Assembly (NCBI GenBank): GCA_964030785.1
Contig: OZ034969.1
Location: 30,576,001 to 30,640,000, forward strand
DNA from: Siderastrea siderea
Taxonomy: Eukaryota; Cnidaria; Anthozoa; Scleractinia; Rhizangiidae
Direction of reading: 5' to 3'
DNA length: 64,000 bases
Positions 42,752 through 54,180 of the stretch are shown one piece after another. The translations under genes were made by a program, and so were the position numbers. Under the pieces are notes generated by a model that worked only from the letters and a program-made list of their open reading frames with translations, ran no database searches and was not told the origin of the DNA. Positions within the stretch are counted from its first letter, which is position 1. Every line of letters starts with the position of its first letter.

Positions 42752-42900
42752 TAAGTGGTAAACTAATCTGACAATATGCAATAGGCAACTAACAAAATCT
42801 TTTGTCTTCCACCTTGCTTTAATTTCCCAGGTTTAATTCTCATCTTCAATATTGAGATTCATGGTTCCTAGCCGGTAAACACTTTGAGTACCGGACCTTG
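42752..42900 (+). repeat. Dispersed repeat family A, copy 2
   Basis: Second copy of the segment at 38010-38160, same orientation (GTGGTAAACTAATCTG...CACCTTGCTTTAATTTCCC). The text after it (42901-43390) is gene-free. Confidence 0.65.
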
Positions 42901-43461
42901 TCTGGATTGTTTAAGATCCACAAGTGATATTGGCCGGTAAGCATCCTAGTGTACTGTTTCTAAATCTCAGGAGGTAGATTGTCACCACAGAAATGTCAGG
43001 GTCCAGTGATATAGTATTACATGACTTTGTATCAAAGACTTACCTGGCAAATGAAACTGTGTAATAACCTCGAGATCTGCAATACTGTAAGCTAAGTATC
43101 ACTGAATGTGAATGGCCTCTATCCAAAAACTTTTCTTAACTCACCCTCTACTGGGGTAGTATTGAGGAGGATTTTCCTTGTCCTTGGAGTTCCTTCGTTA
43201 CAACAGGTTCCATGGGTTGTGAGTGGTGTTCAAAAAATCAAAACAGAGAGGCAACACAAGCATACAGAAACTCTGACAAGCACGGAGTACATGTAGACTT
43301 TCACAAAGTCCTTCGTCGATGCGCAGTTTAAGTATGTCACGTACGAAGGACTTTTCCAGCTTGCAGTGCGCCAATTTTACCGACCCAAAAACAGGCCAAT
43401 TTTTTAAAAGGCGAGACTAGTGAGCAGCAATGCGAATGTGTAGTTGTAAAACTTCTTTAAT

Positions 43462-43506
43462 ACTCCGACACGTTTCATCAGACTGTTGTGGACTTCTTCA
43501 GGGAGT
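43462..43506 (-). ncRNA. Hammerhead-like ribozyme motif, left repeat (degenerate stem II)
   Basis: On the minus strand: stem I ACTCC/GGAGT, core CTGAAGA (fits CUGANGA), then a stem II that no longer pairs well, GAAAC, and GTC before the closing stem. The core is kept but stem II is damaged, so activity is doubtful. Confidence 0.55.
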
Positions 43507-43867
43507 TTTACAATTGATATTACAAGCTTGTATTTATACATAGCGTAAATGCTACAAAATATTTTTACAGATTATTTTTACAGATTTACGTATAGGAAAC
43601 AAGCTAAATTTTTAGGCAAGGCGTGACTAAAGTGTAACATATGTGTGAAATATTTCAGACATGACATATATGCGACATATTTATTTTTGGGGACCACAGA
43701 TTTAGTTCTCGAGCAACAACAGGGTGCACACGAAGAGAGCATCTCGCGTCACCATTCGATTAGTCCTTCACGAGGGGGTCCTGAATCATCACCTGATGGC
43801 AATCAGCCCAAACTGGATCCTACAATAGTAGCTATTCTGTGTAAGAAAGTGTGGCAATGGATGGACA

Positions 43868-44395
43868 TTGAGAAAACCCACTCGAGCCTCGTCCATAGAA
43901 TCCCAAGTTTTGGAGCAGCATGCCTCCCAAAGAACGACACCATCAGGTCTTCGCATTAAAGACGTGAAAGCCAAGGGGCAGAACGCAGAGACTCTTCAGG
44001 CCAGATTCGATGAAATCGTCCGCGAAGCTGAACTTAAGCTCCTGGGTGCTACCATCGATAGCCTTCGTTCTGAGGTGACCGATTGCAAGGCGACCATTGC
44101 AGAATGCCCTGCAGACATTGACGGCACGATCGCTAAATGGCAATCCATGCTCCTATCCTCCTGTCCTGACATCACTAGAGAAATCCGCAAACTTACAGAG
44201 GCAGTGGCCGCATTCATAGAGAGTTACTCTTTAGACTGTGCTGTTTCAAGGGCTTCGAAAACCTTGCAGTCAAAGATCGTACGCATGGAAAAGGTGAAGA
44301 GAGTAGAGGAAATGGAAGCAGTAGACAAGTTCACTCCTTCAGAAGCGACGATTCGAGAGATCATCTGTAGTGAGGTTCAACAGTCAACTCCTTGA
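43868..44395 (+). CDS. N-terminal region of the Penelope-like polyprotein (coiled-coil-like)
   Basis: 175 residues, strongly helical and charged (AKGQNAETLQARFDEIVREAE...ALDRL-like heptads), in the element upstream of the RT. It ends at a TGA at 44393-44395. The next frames (44408-44608 and after) are broken, so the link to the RT is lost. No enzymatic motif. Confidence 0.5.
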   Translation: MRKPTRASSIESQVLEQHASQRTTPSGLRIKDVKAKGQNAETLQARFDEIVREAELKLLGATIDSLRSEVTDCKATIAECPADIDGTIAKWQSMLLSSCPDITREIRKLTEAVAAFIESYSLDCAVSRASKTLQSKIVRMEKVKRVEEMEAVDKFTPSEATIREIICSEVQQSTP

Positions 44396-44759
44396 GAGAC
44401 TAGGAAAGTGTCCATCCCAAACAAAAAGGCAGAACTGGTGGAAGGTCCAACGGTAAACAACAACAGCAACAACAGCGTTTCAGCAGACCATGAAATCGTC
44501 AGAAAAAACTGCCTAGATCCAGATCGAACTCTACTAAACTGGAAACCTGGCTGCGATCGGCTTCAAAAAATGTGCGAGGCAAATGTTCCGGCCCCGGAAA
44601 ATAGATGAACGCTCGGAACGCGATAAATGGCTCTACAAACTGGCTAAACGATCCCTATACGATCTCCTTCCACGTAACTTGGAATTCCACAGTTTTTCCT
44701 GTGTGCATCTGACCGAGGGACAGACCAAGGTTTTGGGCTTGGGTCTTTAGTTCAGGCCA

Positions 44760-46260
44760 ATGCTCCGACCTCCCACTGAAGTTCAGTTTGATGCACAGAT
44801 CCAAGATTTCTGCTGCAGAGTTCGTCTTCAAGATATGTTCGCCAACGTGCCACAAGATCCTGATTTCAACCCTAAATTTTATGTTCCGACTGGATGGGAT
44901 CCGCTGCAACAGAGCCCAGATCTTGAGGACAAGCTCTACTAGATGTGCAAAGACTAGCGGCGAAACATTGCTGTGAACAAGCCATACTGGAGGAACAATC
45001 TCACCAAACAGGAAAGAATAGAGCTAAAGGAACTGAACGCCAATCCTGACATCAGAATTTTGCCCGCAGACAAAAATCTGGGCCCTGCTGTCATGTCTAC
45101 GAATAGGGTTCAAACTGAGACTCTAAGACATTTGCATGACGAGCTATCATATTGGAAAGTCACGCCAGAGGACTGGTATGTTAGCCACCGTAATGTAATT
45201 GATTCTAGAGAAAACCTAATGTCTATTTACAGTAGGTTTATTTCCTCTAATGTTGCTAGTTTTTTGCATAGTCTCGATCATTTTGTTAGCTTAATTTCTA
45301 TGTTATCCCTAAGATACATAAGAACCCATCGTTGGAAGGCCAATTGCTGCCTCTCAAGCTTGCACCACTAGGTCTCTAAGTATTTTTATTGATGAGCTTA
45401 TTAAGCCAAAAATACATATGCCTACGGTCCTTAGGAATTCTAGCGAACTGATTCAATTATTTGAGAACACGGTTCTGCCCAAATTTAATTGTTTTCTTGT
45501 TACGGCGGATGTTGTCTCGCTTTATCCCAATGTTGATACCAAGAAAGCATTAGTTGCCCTCGATCTACTTCTTTGGAGGCGCAGGCACCCGAAACTCCAC
45601 TCTTGATTCAGTTCGCTAGGCTCGTGTTTGAGAACAACTTTTCATCTTCCGAATTTAGTCCCGATATATTCCATCAGAAGTTTGGTATCGCTATGGGCAC
45701 TCCTTTTGCTGTCACAGCCACTAATGCATTTGTTTTATCACGAGAAAGATACTGTTAGTGGATACTCTCGTTATCTACACGCGATTTATAGATGATATCT
45801 TTTTTAACTGGGGAGGCCCTAAAGATACCCTTCTAGAATTTCTAGGAGCTCTCAATAATAAAACTAATCGAATCAAGCTTACTTACTCTATTAGCAACAG
45901 TAGCATTTCATTTCTTGATTTATTTCTCTATAGAGGAGCTTCATCTAGCATGTTGCAATTTTCAACCTTTCAGAAGCCTTTGAACAAATACCCTACGAGT
46001 CATTTCACCCTTCTAGCAATAAGAAGGCCTTCATTAAGGGGGAGTTTTTGAGATATGCTAGAAACAGTTCAACCTTTAAGTCTTTTGCAGAGACTAGGCA
46101 TAAGTTCTGGAAACGTCTCAGAGTTGGGGGTTATCCGTTCAAATATCTGCTCCGGCTGTTTCGTAATATACGATACAGTGACAAGAGAAAATGACTTACA
46201 CAGATGCCTAAAAATAGGGCTGGACTATTGTCTTTAAGACCACTTTTAACTGTAGTTATC
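44760..46260 (+). pseudogene. Penelope-type reverse transcriptase, broken into several frames
   Basis: Pieces in order: NKPYWRNNLTKQERIELKEL...IRILPADKNLGPAVM (44973-45371), CFLVTADVVSLYPNVDTKKA (RT motif A, Asp in TADVVSLYP, 45418-45606), FHQKFGIAMGTPFAV (motif B-like, 45573-45758), then YTRFIDDIFFNW (catalytic IDD, 45758-46051) and SISFLDLFLYR. There are at least three frame changes and a TAG after ERYC. The GPAV and AMGTPF blocks are typical of Penelope-like elements rather than LINEs. Not functional. Confidence 0.85.
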
Positions 46261-46555
46261 CTCGTATCAAGAACGTGATTAGTCAGGTATTACACGACCT
46301 TAAATGAACTGTCTGTTACAAATCTACAGCTACTTTAGCTAATCTATGTAATTATTTTCTGGGGTCCACAGATTTATAACATATTTAGTTGTATAAATCT
46401 GTGTAACATATGTCACACATATGTTACACCTTAGTCACGCCTTGCCTAAAAATTTAGCTTGTTTCCTATACGTAAATCCATAAAAATAATCTGTAAAAAT
46501 ATTTTGTAGGGTTTACGCTATGTATAAATACAAGCTTGTAACTATCAATTGTAAA

Positions 46556-46600
46556 ACTCCCTAAAGAAGTCCGCGACAGTCGGACGAAACACGTCGGAGT
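46556..46600 (+). ncRNA. Hammerhead-like ribozyme motif, right repeat
   Basis: Stem I ACTCC (46556-46560) pairs with GGAGT (46596-46600). The core is CTAAAGA (consensus CUGANGA, so G5 is changed to A), followed by one extra A. Stem II is GTCCG/CGGAC (perfect, 7-nt loop), then GAAAC and ACGTC. This is the minimal hammerhead known from Penelope-like elements, with a very short stem III. The G5 change should inactivate it. Confidence 0.65.
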
Positions 46601-46769
46601 ATTAAAGAAGTTTTACAACTACGCATTCGCAGTGCTGCTCACTAGTCTAGCCTTTTAAAAAAACTGTTGAATAAATTATAACCGCGACCAGTCAGAATCG
46701 AGATCTCAAAAAAACTGTTATTCAAATGTAAATCGATGTTCCTTCACGCGTCATTCTTGTCATGGCCAG

Positions 46770-47205
46770 GTCATGACATCATGCGGCCAGTTAAAGAAGC
46801 ATTGAAAGTTGCTCAACAGGTCAGTGGATATGAGACCTTAAAGGAATATCAGTAGCAAGCTATACAAGCTTATCAATGCGGGAAAGATGTTTCCGTTTCT
46901 GCACCTACGGGAGAGGGCAAAAGCCTCACGTTTGAATTGGCTCCTTTTGCGTTAGATTACATGTTGTTCCCTTTGTGTCCCTGAAGAAAGACCAGGTATA
47001 TTCCATGCATTGGCATTGCCGCCTTGTATGTCGGTGACGATTGCAGCGACGAACAACTCTAGGACATACTTGATTTGAAGTTCAGGTTTGTCTTTGGAAG
47101 TCCAGAAGCGCTACTCAACAATTACCGAAGCATCTTTCGCTGATTAAAATCCGAACTGAGAGCAATAATCGACGACAAAAGTCACTGCATAGCAAAGTGG
47201 TAAGT
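46770..47205 (+). pseudogene. RecQ-like helicase pseudogene fragment
   Basis: Translated pieces show QVSGYETLKEYQ then an in-frame TAG, QAIQAYQCGKDVSVSAPTGEGKSLTFELAPF (motif I, PTGEGKS), and further on AIIDDKSHCIAKW, matching RecQ motif II (DE.HC..W) with changes. A GTAAGTGTG donor-like site follows at about 47200. It is related in type to the RecQ exon at 36060 but not a copy of it. At least three disablements. Confidence 0.65.
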
Positions 47206-48120
47206 GTGTATAATCTTCTTGTTAGGAATCAATTTATTGTGTATTCAACTAATAGTTTACCTTGCTTTCGTGGTTACTTCCTTGCCCTTATTCCTGCATT
47301 CACATGCACGAGAAACATCACTTTGGGCTTAATTTATATGTTTCTGCTTACACCGATCGAACCCTCACTTACATTAATTTGGAATGATCACAGTTTTTAA
47401 GTTGGCGAGCAAATCAGAAGATATAGACACCTCAGTTTATCCGCACATCCGCACTCACATTTGATACCTTTTGCTTTTGGCAGGAAACCTGATTCAAAGT
47501 CCTTCAAGTGGAACAAGTCGCCCTCTCCCAACTTCGTTGCTCACACTCGTCACTTCGCGACTTGCTTTGCGTAGCTCACTGATCCTAAGAGAGGGCGACT
47601 TGGTGCAAGTCTAGTAGTACATGTTGTGCAGCAATCTCTTCAGATCATTGTGGATGAACCCACATCTACGAGTATACCTTTAAAGCTTCTGCTACTTCTT
47701 GAGAACTCTTTTCCACACTTGCCAATGACAGGCTGTTGTAGCACTACCCCAAAAAGAAGACTTCAAGAGGTATCTCAGGGTGGTCTCCTTCCAGCGTCAT
47801 TGTTGAACAAAGGGAGGGACATCCAAGTCCACTGATTTTGGTAAGACCATGCTGGCAAAACCCAAGCATATCAGCAGGGAGTATACCTACATCGTCCCGG
47901 AACTGCAAAATGGCACAGGAAAACCCTCCCTTTGCAGTGAAGTATATTCTCTGGTGCTTATGATTAGATCACTGTTTAAACTTGCCTCGAAATTTTGAAC
48001 CCTTAATTTCACTATTTAAGTTCTATCACGTAGTTTCTCAGCACCATTGCCAATCAGCTAACAACTGGGGCAACAAGTACATGTATGAAACGAAAGACAT
48101 CTTCAGCAATTTATGAGTGA
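47206..48120. other. Gene-free stretch with a small hairpin
   Basis: CAAGTCGCCCTCTC (47514-47527) and its complement at 47589-47602 make a 14-bp hairpin with a 61-bp spacer. Short ORFs here (for example 47626-47835) are not convincing. Confidence 0.4.
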
Positions 48121-48541
48121 GAATTTTTCATTGCTCTGTTTTGTTTTGGTCAGCACCACACTATTTGTTAAGTTACCATTTTTTAAGTATTCCATCTGGG
48201 AGCAATGCAATTATGTTATTATAATCATGGATATCAGATTTGATTGCCTTGAGATGGAAGATTGATTGTGCATTGTTGTCTCCAAGTATCTCAGTGTTAA
48301 AAAGACGTCAACAAAAATGTTTCTATTAAACACTGTAATTATCATTCTTGGCAAGTAGTTGTGGAGAGCAGTTTTGTCAGTTGAGCAGTGAAGCTCAACT
48401 GCTGTTGATAAACTAAGCTTGCTGAAAAACCATTGCATTTAGGAAAATGATCAACATTTTTATCATGATTTGTCTCAGAGATGGAGATGAAGTCCAGGTG
48501 CTCCAGTGAAGTGTGCCAAGGAAAGTGACTAAACACTAGGC
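48121..48541 (+). repeat. Dispersed repeat family B, copy 2
   Basis: Second copy of 38215-38651 in the same orientation, with small deletions (for example around CTCAACTGCTGTTGATAAAC). Confidence 0.7.
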
Positions 48542-49578
48542 ACTTTCATTTCTCTTTGTTGTTGACTGATCAAGTACACAAAGTTTTCAATGGCACTTCA
48601 AAAAAATGTTGTCTGTCATCATGGCCCTGGTCCTCCGGCCAGGCAATTTATGGAAGGTGGTAATGCCCACCTTTGACTAAAGACCTAGTCAGGTGGTTTT
48701 GCCTGCCTGTTACTGGGTGTCATGGCTGGGACAAAACATGCTTAGAGTTAGGTTCCTTTTGAAAATGTTGAGCTTTAACCTCGGTATAAAACTGAAAATA
48801 TTATTCTCACATTGCACCAAAGGTAATAGAAGGTACATATTGTCCACTGGTAGAAAGTAACGTTTTTTTCACTAGGAGTAGTAGCAAGCAAGATTTCACA
48901 TGTTGTTGAAAGAAATGTTAATGGCATTTGCTCATGTTGCAAATATCACAGAGCGATTCAACTCTTCAATGGTTAAAGACCCGATTTACACATATCTTGT
49001 ATCAGGTTTCAGTAGAAGACGGCTACAAGCGATGGACCACCCCGCTACTTTGCTCCATCCCGCCGCCTACTTCGCGCAATCAGTTGAATGTTTTGACTGT
49101 GTACATGTCAGGCTTTTCCCATAACTTTCACCGCTCTCTTTCACGAAAGTAAAATAGCCTTCCTCACTTTACTTACCAAGAATTAATTCTCCGAATTATG
49201 GTATTATTAGTATTTTCGGAACCTTGAAGTTTGAATCTGTTCAAACCTTTAAAGCCTTTTATCACGAGCACAATTTTCGTATGGAAACGGTGCAGGAAAT
49301 GTCGGGGAAGAAAAATTCACGCCGATAAAACTTGTGGATGTCAGTCACCTCATTTTACACACACACTCACCGTAAAAGGCCTAAGTTTAGGCATTACAGT
49401 AAAGTAAAGGCGTTAAGTTTTGCGGTTAAAGTTAAGTGAAGCTCTCCATTCTTTATTTTCCTCTGCAAAATTATGGTGGGCAACGTACATGCATTGTGCG
49501 TTCGACCGCTGTTATGTAACATTTGCGTGACATTTCACGTGACATCAAAGCACATGTTGCTGTTTGGCCTGTTTTGAA
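48542..49578. other. Mostly non-coding, one weak ORF
   Basis: The frame 48900-49124 (74 aa: HVANITERFNSSMVKDPIYTYLVSGF) is unrecognised. The rest lacks coding signal. It precedes the hAT-like gene. Confidence 0.3.
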
Positions 49579-51395
49579 ATGGCAGCAAAAAGACAAGGCA
49601 TTCTTGACAATTTCTTCTCCGTCGTGCCAAAGAAATGAAAAGGTCAGTTATTATTATTTTACAATTCAGCCTTTTAACATAATATATTTCCCCCAACTGA
49701 TGGAAATGAGCAAGCAATTTGCATTTTAAAAGAGTCATCCAATGACGGTGACCTTTGAACATGCAGCAAGTCACATGCACAAGAGCAGCGAAGTCAGCTG
49801 AGATAATCTGTGATCATTTTGTGGGACTTTTTTTGTCCACAGAATAGTTTGGTTATAGAAGTGACTTTTACAGCTTTATTAGTTCACATTTTAAAGCAAG
49901 ATGGTGGCTAAACTATACAATACAGGGCCACATTTCTACTATTATTTATTTAAGTGGCTCGGCGGCAAAGTGGTAAAAACAACAAATTGAAACAAAACAG
50001 TAACTCATTGTGTGATGTTATCGCCGCTTTTTGAAAAATCATTCCGGTTTAATCAAAGTAAAAAGCATAAGCATAGCAACATCAAAAGAAATCACAATGT
50101 TGGCAGATTCGCTTGCATACTTTTACTGTTATGATGCCTATGATTTTTAGTTTTCCAATTACATTACAGGTCCACCGGAGTTACCTTTAGAACCGACTCT
50201 TGAACTTCAGCAGAAAAACAGCTCGCTTGCTGAAAATTCATTAACAACGAACAGTTGCAATAGTATCAGTTCCCTTTCATTCTGTATCCTCACAGTGCAA
50301 AACTCAAGTTCTACAGAACCACCAGCTATTCTGGATGAGATCGAGGTTGGACCTGAAAGTGTCCAGGATACAGTAATTCCTTGTTCCAGTAGAGTCCACA
50401 GCTGATTGTCTTGATGGAATTGGTGGACAGTGTAAGCACTTGGCAAGATTGAAGGAAGATTTGTTTGAGAATGGAAGACTTCAAAGATGCAACACACCAC
50501 GCATGACATCCCACATGGAGGAGCAGCTTAAGAATTTAACAACAAGATATGTAGATGCCTTAAAAGAGAACATCGAGAACAGATTCAATGGAAACCTTAA
50601 GGTCCTTACTGCCTTTAGGGTCACTGACCCAACTGCTGTTCCCAAGAAAAACGAAGTTGGTTTCAAACAGTATGGCATAACAGATGTTGAGTTGCTAGGA
50701 GACTTCTTCTATCAAGCCCGGGAGGACAAGGTTGCAGTGAAAGAAGAGCTGTTATGTGAGAGGGCAAAGTTCAAGTACAACCTTTTAGGCCTGCAAAGCC
50801 AGCTTCCCCCAAGAGATTGCACGTCCAAATAAGACGCTTTGCAAGTCTAAGATGCCAACTGAGTGGTTACTGAAAAACATGCTAAGTAGGCAATCCACTT
50901 ATCAATATCTCTGTCCTTGCCTTTTGGAGTTGGCGGAGATATGCCTTTCACTGCCAGTTAGCAACGCCTGGCCTGAGCGAGGGGTGTCTTGCATTAAAAG
51001 GCTAAAAACCCATCTCCATTCCAAAATGAAGAATGATATGCTAGAGGCTTTGATGCATATTACCATGAATGGACCAAGTACAAGTGAATGTCAACCTTTG
51101 ATTCAAGAGGTGGCCAAACAGAGGCTTGCATACAAAACCGCGAAGAAATTTGGCAAAAATCCCAGCTGGAGATCAACGGCCAACACAGACCCCAACAACA
51201 GCAGATGCCTCTGTGCAAGTGGACAAGCAAAGAGAGGATATTATGAGAACATGGGAAACAGCAGCCGCCCTAGTGAAGAACACTGATGAAATTATTGAAC
51301 AGGAGGTCAAGGAAGCAGTCGCTTATTTAAAGCCTCCACCCATAGATGAAACCATGCCAGAAACAGAGTCTGAAAGTAGCAGTGATGATAAATAG
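49579..51395 (+). pseudogene. hAT-like transposase gene (zf-TTF/KIAA1586-like), degraded copy 1
   Basis: It begins MAAKRQGILDNFFSVVPKK at 49579, the typical start of this family, then a TGA and a GTCAGT donor-like site. After an intron-like gap it resumes near 50171. Frames 50440-50832 and 50852-51286 follow. The second holds the hAT C-terminal dimerisation domain (LELAEICLSLPVSNAWPERGV...LKTHLHSKMKNDMLEALMHI). The true acidic tail (IIEQEVKEAV...ESESSSDDK) is in another frame to 51395, so a frame change lies near 51110-51150. Much of the central catalytic region is missing. Not active. Confidence 0.78.
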
Positions 51396-52395
51396 ACACA
51401 GCCTAGCCTTCAGTCCATTTTCCCCAATTGTTTTTGTTGATTTGAGCAGTAAGAGAAAAAAAATTATTTTGAAACTGTTAAGATTGCATTATGTAAGTAA
51501 TTTTGGGTCTATCTTGTATTCCCCTTAATTACTGATATATGTTTAGAAAAGAGAAAAAAAAGCTGAAGAGTATACTTTTTATTGAATCAGTATGTATACA
51601 CATAACGAAAAGGAAGCTATTTTTGGACATACTTGGAAAGCTCATTACCAAAGAAGTGTTCAATACAAGTACTGTACTGAGTAGGCTGCCCAGTTGTTTA
51701 CAAGAGAGCATTAAACTTTAAACCTGCTGAAATTCATGTGATGCAAAGGCCGAACCTTGCTGCTACTGATAATAAACATACAATTTCTGTTAAATACGGA
51801 CTGTTTCATGCCTAGTTTTCCTTTCCATTTTAGGGGAAAATACCTCTTGGAAAATGCTGGAAATGGCATTTCCGAGCATCCAGGTTTCAAAATTTTCTGG
51901 GGGAGGGGGGTGGGCATGATTCCAAACCCCCTAGTATCTTGCGCCTTTGGCCCTTGGTTGCCCAGCTGCCTACTTTTCTAACGCAGCCTGTTACTCCAAA
52001 ACGTACTGAAAGCACTGTGTATGTAGGTGAAAAAATGATTACGTACTGCCTACATAAGTCTTTCTATATAAGAATTACCTTGTACAAGATTTTGTTTTTG
52101 TTCCAGAAACAACGTGAGGAAAAAGTCAGAGATGCTTGCATTTTCTAAGAGGCCCTGGCTTTCTCCTTTTGCACTGCCCAACTTTCCTCCAAATGTAAAG
52201 AGTGAATTGGAGAAAACTTGTTATGCCCCCAGGAAAATTCTTATACTCCCAGGAAAATTCTTACACTCCCAGGAATATTCGACTATAGGTCGTACCTGTA
52301 CTGTATGATCACATTTGTGTTTGGTATTACTGCACAGTTAGTATGTTGCACAACTGTCAGTGTGACATCGTTCCCCTTAAGACGTAATCCATGAT
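51396..52395. other. Gene-free AT-rich stretch
   Basis: No supported ORF. It contains a short tandem of ACTCCCAGGAAAATTCTTA-like units near 52230-52280 and a G-run near 51899-51912. Confidence 0.4.
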
Positions 52396-53122
52396 ACATA
52401 CATACTTTATTCGTTCCTAAAGGGCTTTTCAGAATAAAGATATAAAAACAAGCAAAAACTATGTAAAAGTAAAATAAATAAATGAAAATTAATAATTAAA
52501 TAGGTAGATTATAAATTATTAAAATACGTAATTAATATTCTATTACATTCGAAATTCAGTTAATTGAGAAAATTTGAAAGTAGTTTTCTCTTTAAGCAGT
52601 GTTTGAAGTCTTTTAGTGTCGGTTTCAACTTGAGGTGTGGGCCTAATGAATTCCAAAGTTTAACAGTTCTGAAGTAGAAGGTTCTTTGTCCAGTGGCGGT
52701 TCTGTACAGGGGGGTGTGTAACAACTGGGAATTCCTTGTTGTTCGATTAGTTATGCCAGCTCTTTGGAGATATTTAGAGGATAACCAGTCTGGCGTACAC
52801 CCAGTCATGCATTTAAAGGCCATTATTGCATGACAATAGTACAACTGCTGTCTCACTGGTAGCCACCGCAGGTCTTAAAAAATTGGGGTGATGGATCATA
52901 CTTCTTTGTGCTGCAAATGATACGGCAGGCAAAATTCTGCACGGCTTGGATCTTGTTCAGGTTAGACTCGGAGGTGTTGCTCCAGACATTAGAACAATAG
53001 AATAACTTACTGAAGACTAAGGCATTATTTATGATGGTTAGGGTATTTCTGTGAAGGTGAACACAACTTAATGAACATGAACAAGAACTCAGCATGTACC
53101 TCCTTCTTGAGTTAATATACAA
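52396..53122 (-). mobile_element. 5'-truncated CR1/jockey-type LINE, 3' end of RT ORF
   Basis: Minus-strand frames 53122-52853 and 52856-52560 together encode the RT thumb and C-terminus: FSKLFYCSNVWSNTSESNLNKIQAVQNFACRIIC, then RQQLYYCHAIMAFKCMTGCTPDWL...FRTVKLWNSL. A short shift separates the frames near 52853. Downstream on the minus strand (52559-52396) is an AT-rich 3' UTR ending in a TATGTATGTAT repeat, the usual 3' mark of CR1-like LINEs. Confidence 0.8.
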
Positions 53123-53680
53123 GTGAAATCTTGTTTACTTTGCCAAATTGTACTTACATAAGCTATGCCTTTATACGAACAACTCAAATCAACAAATTAC
53201 TTCTTGGGATTGTTGTTTAAAACAACTCTTTTTTCCAACTTCACTCTACATGCAGGTTGTGGCTACAAGGGTAGAGGGTTAGGTAGAGCTCGCTCAAAAA
53301 GAATTCACATCCACTGATTCTCATCGTTGAGAGAACTTTTGTCCCACAGTGAGTTACTCATTGTGGCAGAGGGAGAAGTGATCCTCACCATCATAGGAGG
53401 CCACCTCACAGCACTAAAATGTTCATTCTCATTTTACTACAATTTGAACTTTTGTTATCCAAAGACGTGTTCCAACACCTTTGTTCTCATCCAGAAGCAT
53501 TTTAGTTTGAGTTTTATGGGGACGCTGACAGCAAAATCTAGAATAAAGTGAATCACTCTGCAAGCTGAAGCAAGAAAATCCAGAGCTTGGAAGCAAAGGT
53601 AAACTGACAGCCAAATTGACAAACTAAAAACTTATTATGGCAGAGCCATGGGATCAAATGTTGGAAACGTACCTGGCATG
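53123..53680. other. Gene-free stretch upstream of Mutator-like fragment
   Basis: Short ORFs on both strands show no recognisable motif. AT-rich. Confidence 0.35.
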
Positions 53681-54180
53681 TAAAAAGCCATTCATGCCAG
53701 TTTAATGCATTGTGCATCGAATGAGGCATGGCCACTTCATGACCACTGTTCTGAAGGGATAGAGCCAACTGCACAAACCTATACAAGCATGGGCCTAGCC
53801 TTCCACTAGATGTCATTGCTAAGCTCAAGCCTGAATTTAATAGACTTAGTGAAGACAGGTTAAGAAGGCTTACAGGGAAAGATGCAGAACCAAAACGAGT
53901 CTTTGAATGGGATGGTGTGGCAGAGAGTTCCAAAAGAAGTTTATGTTGAAAGGGATACACTGGAATTTGGGCTGTAGGGTGCTGTTGTTCATTTCAACAT
54001 TACCTCAGCTACAGCAGTTACCTCTTTCAAGCATTAGGCATTAACCCTGGCAAATATACTGAAGAGGGCTGTCAAGTTCAGGACCGGTTATGTGTGCACA
54101 GCTCACAGCACAAAAGTCAACAAAGTGCCCAGAAGAGAAGGAATATCATCAGAGTCCTCAAAAAGAAAAAAAAATGGTAG
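53681..54180 (+). pseudogene. Mutator-like transposase, C-terminal fragment, degraded
   Basis: Translation pieces such as LKPEFNRLSEDR, KRLTGKDAEPKRVFEWDGVAESSKR and a later Lys/Arg-rich tail resemble the end of the invertebrate Mutator-like transposase family (Asn-Glu-Ser-hydrophobic-Asn-Gly motif, here altered). The frame changes several times. The same family starts afresh at 63661. Evidence is motif memory only. Confidence 0.45.

Larger units (their letters stand above)
43399..46665 (+). mobile_element. Penelope-like retroelement with inverted terminal repeats
   Basis: Left (about 43399-43650) and right (about 46420-46665) ends are inverted copies of about 250 bp; the outer parts match as TTTTAAAAGGC...CTAGTGAGCAGC against its complement, with few differences. 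Each copy carries a hammerhead-like motif. Inside is a reverse transcriptase of the Penelope type, with no GIY-YIG domain visible. Penelope-like elements are known to have pseudo-LTRs in direct or inverted orientation and hammerhead ribozymes in them. GGGGACCACAGATTTA (43689) and GGGGTCCACAGATTTA (46361) stand as direct repeats just inside. Confidence 0.8.
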
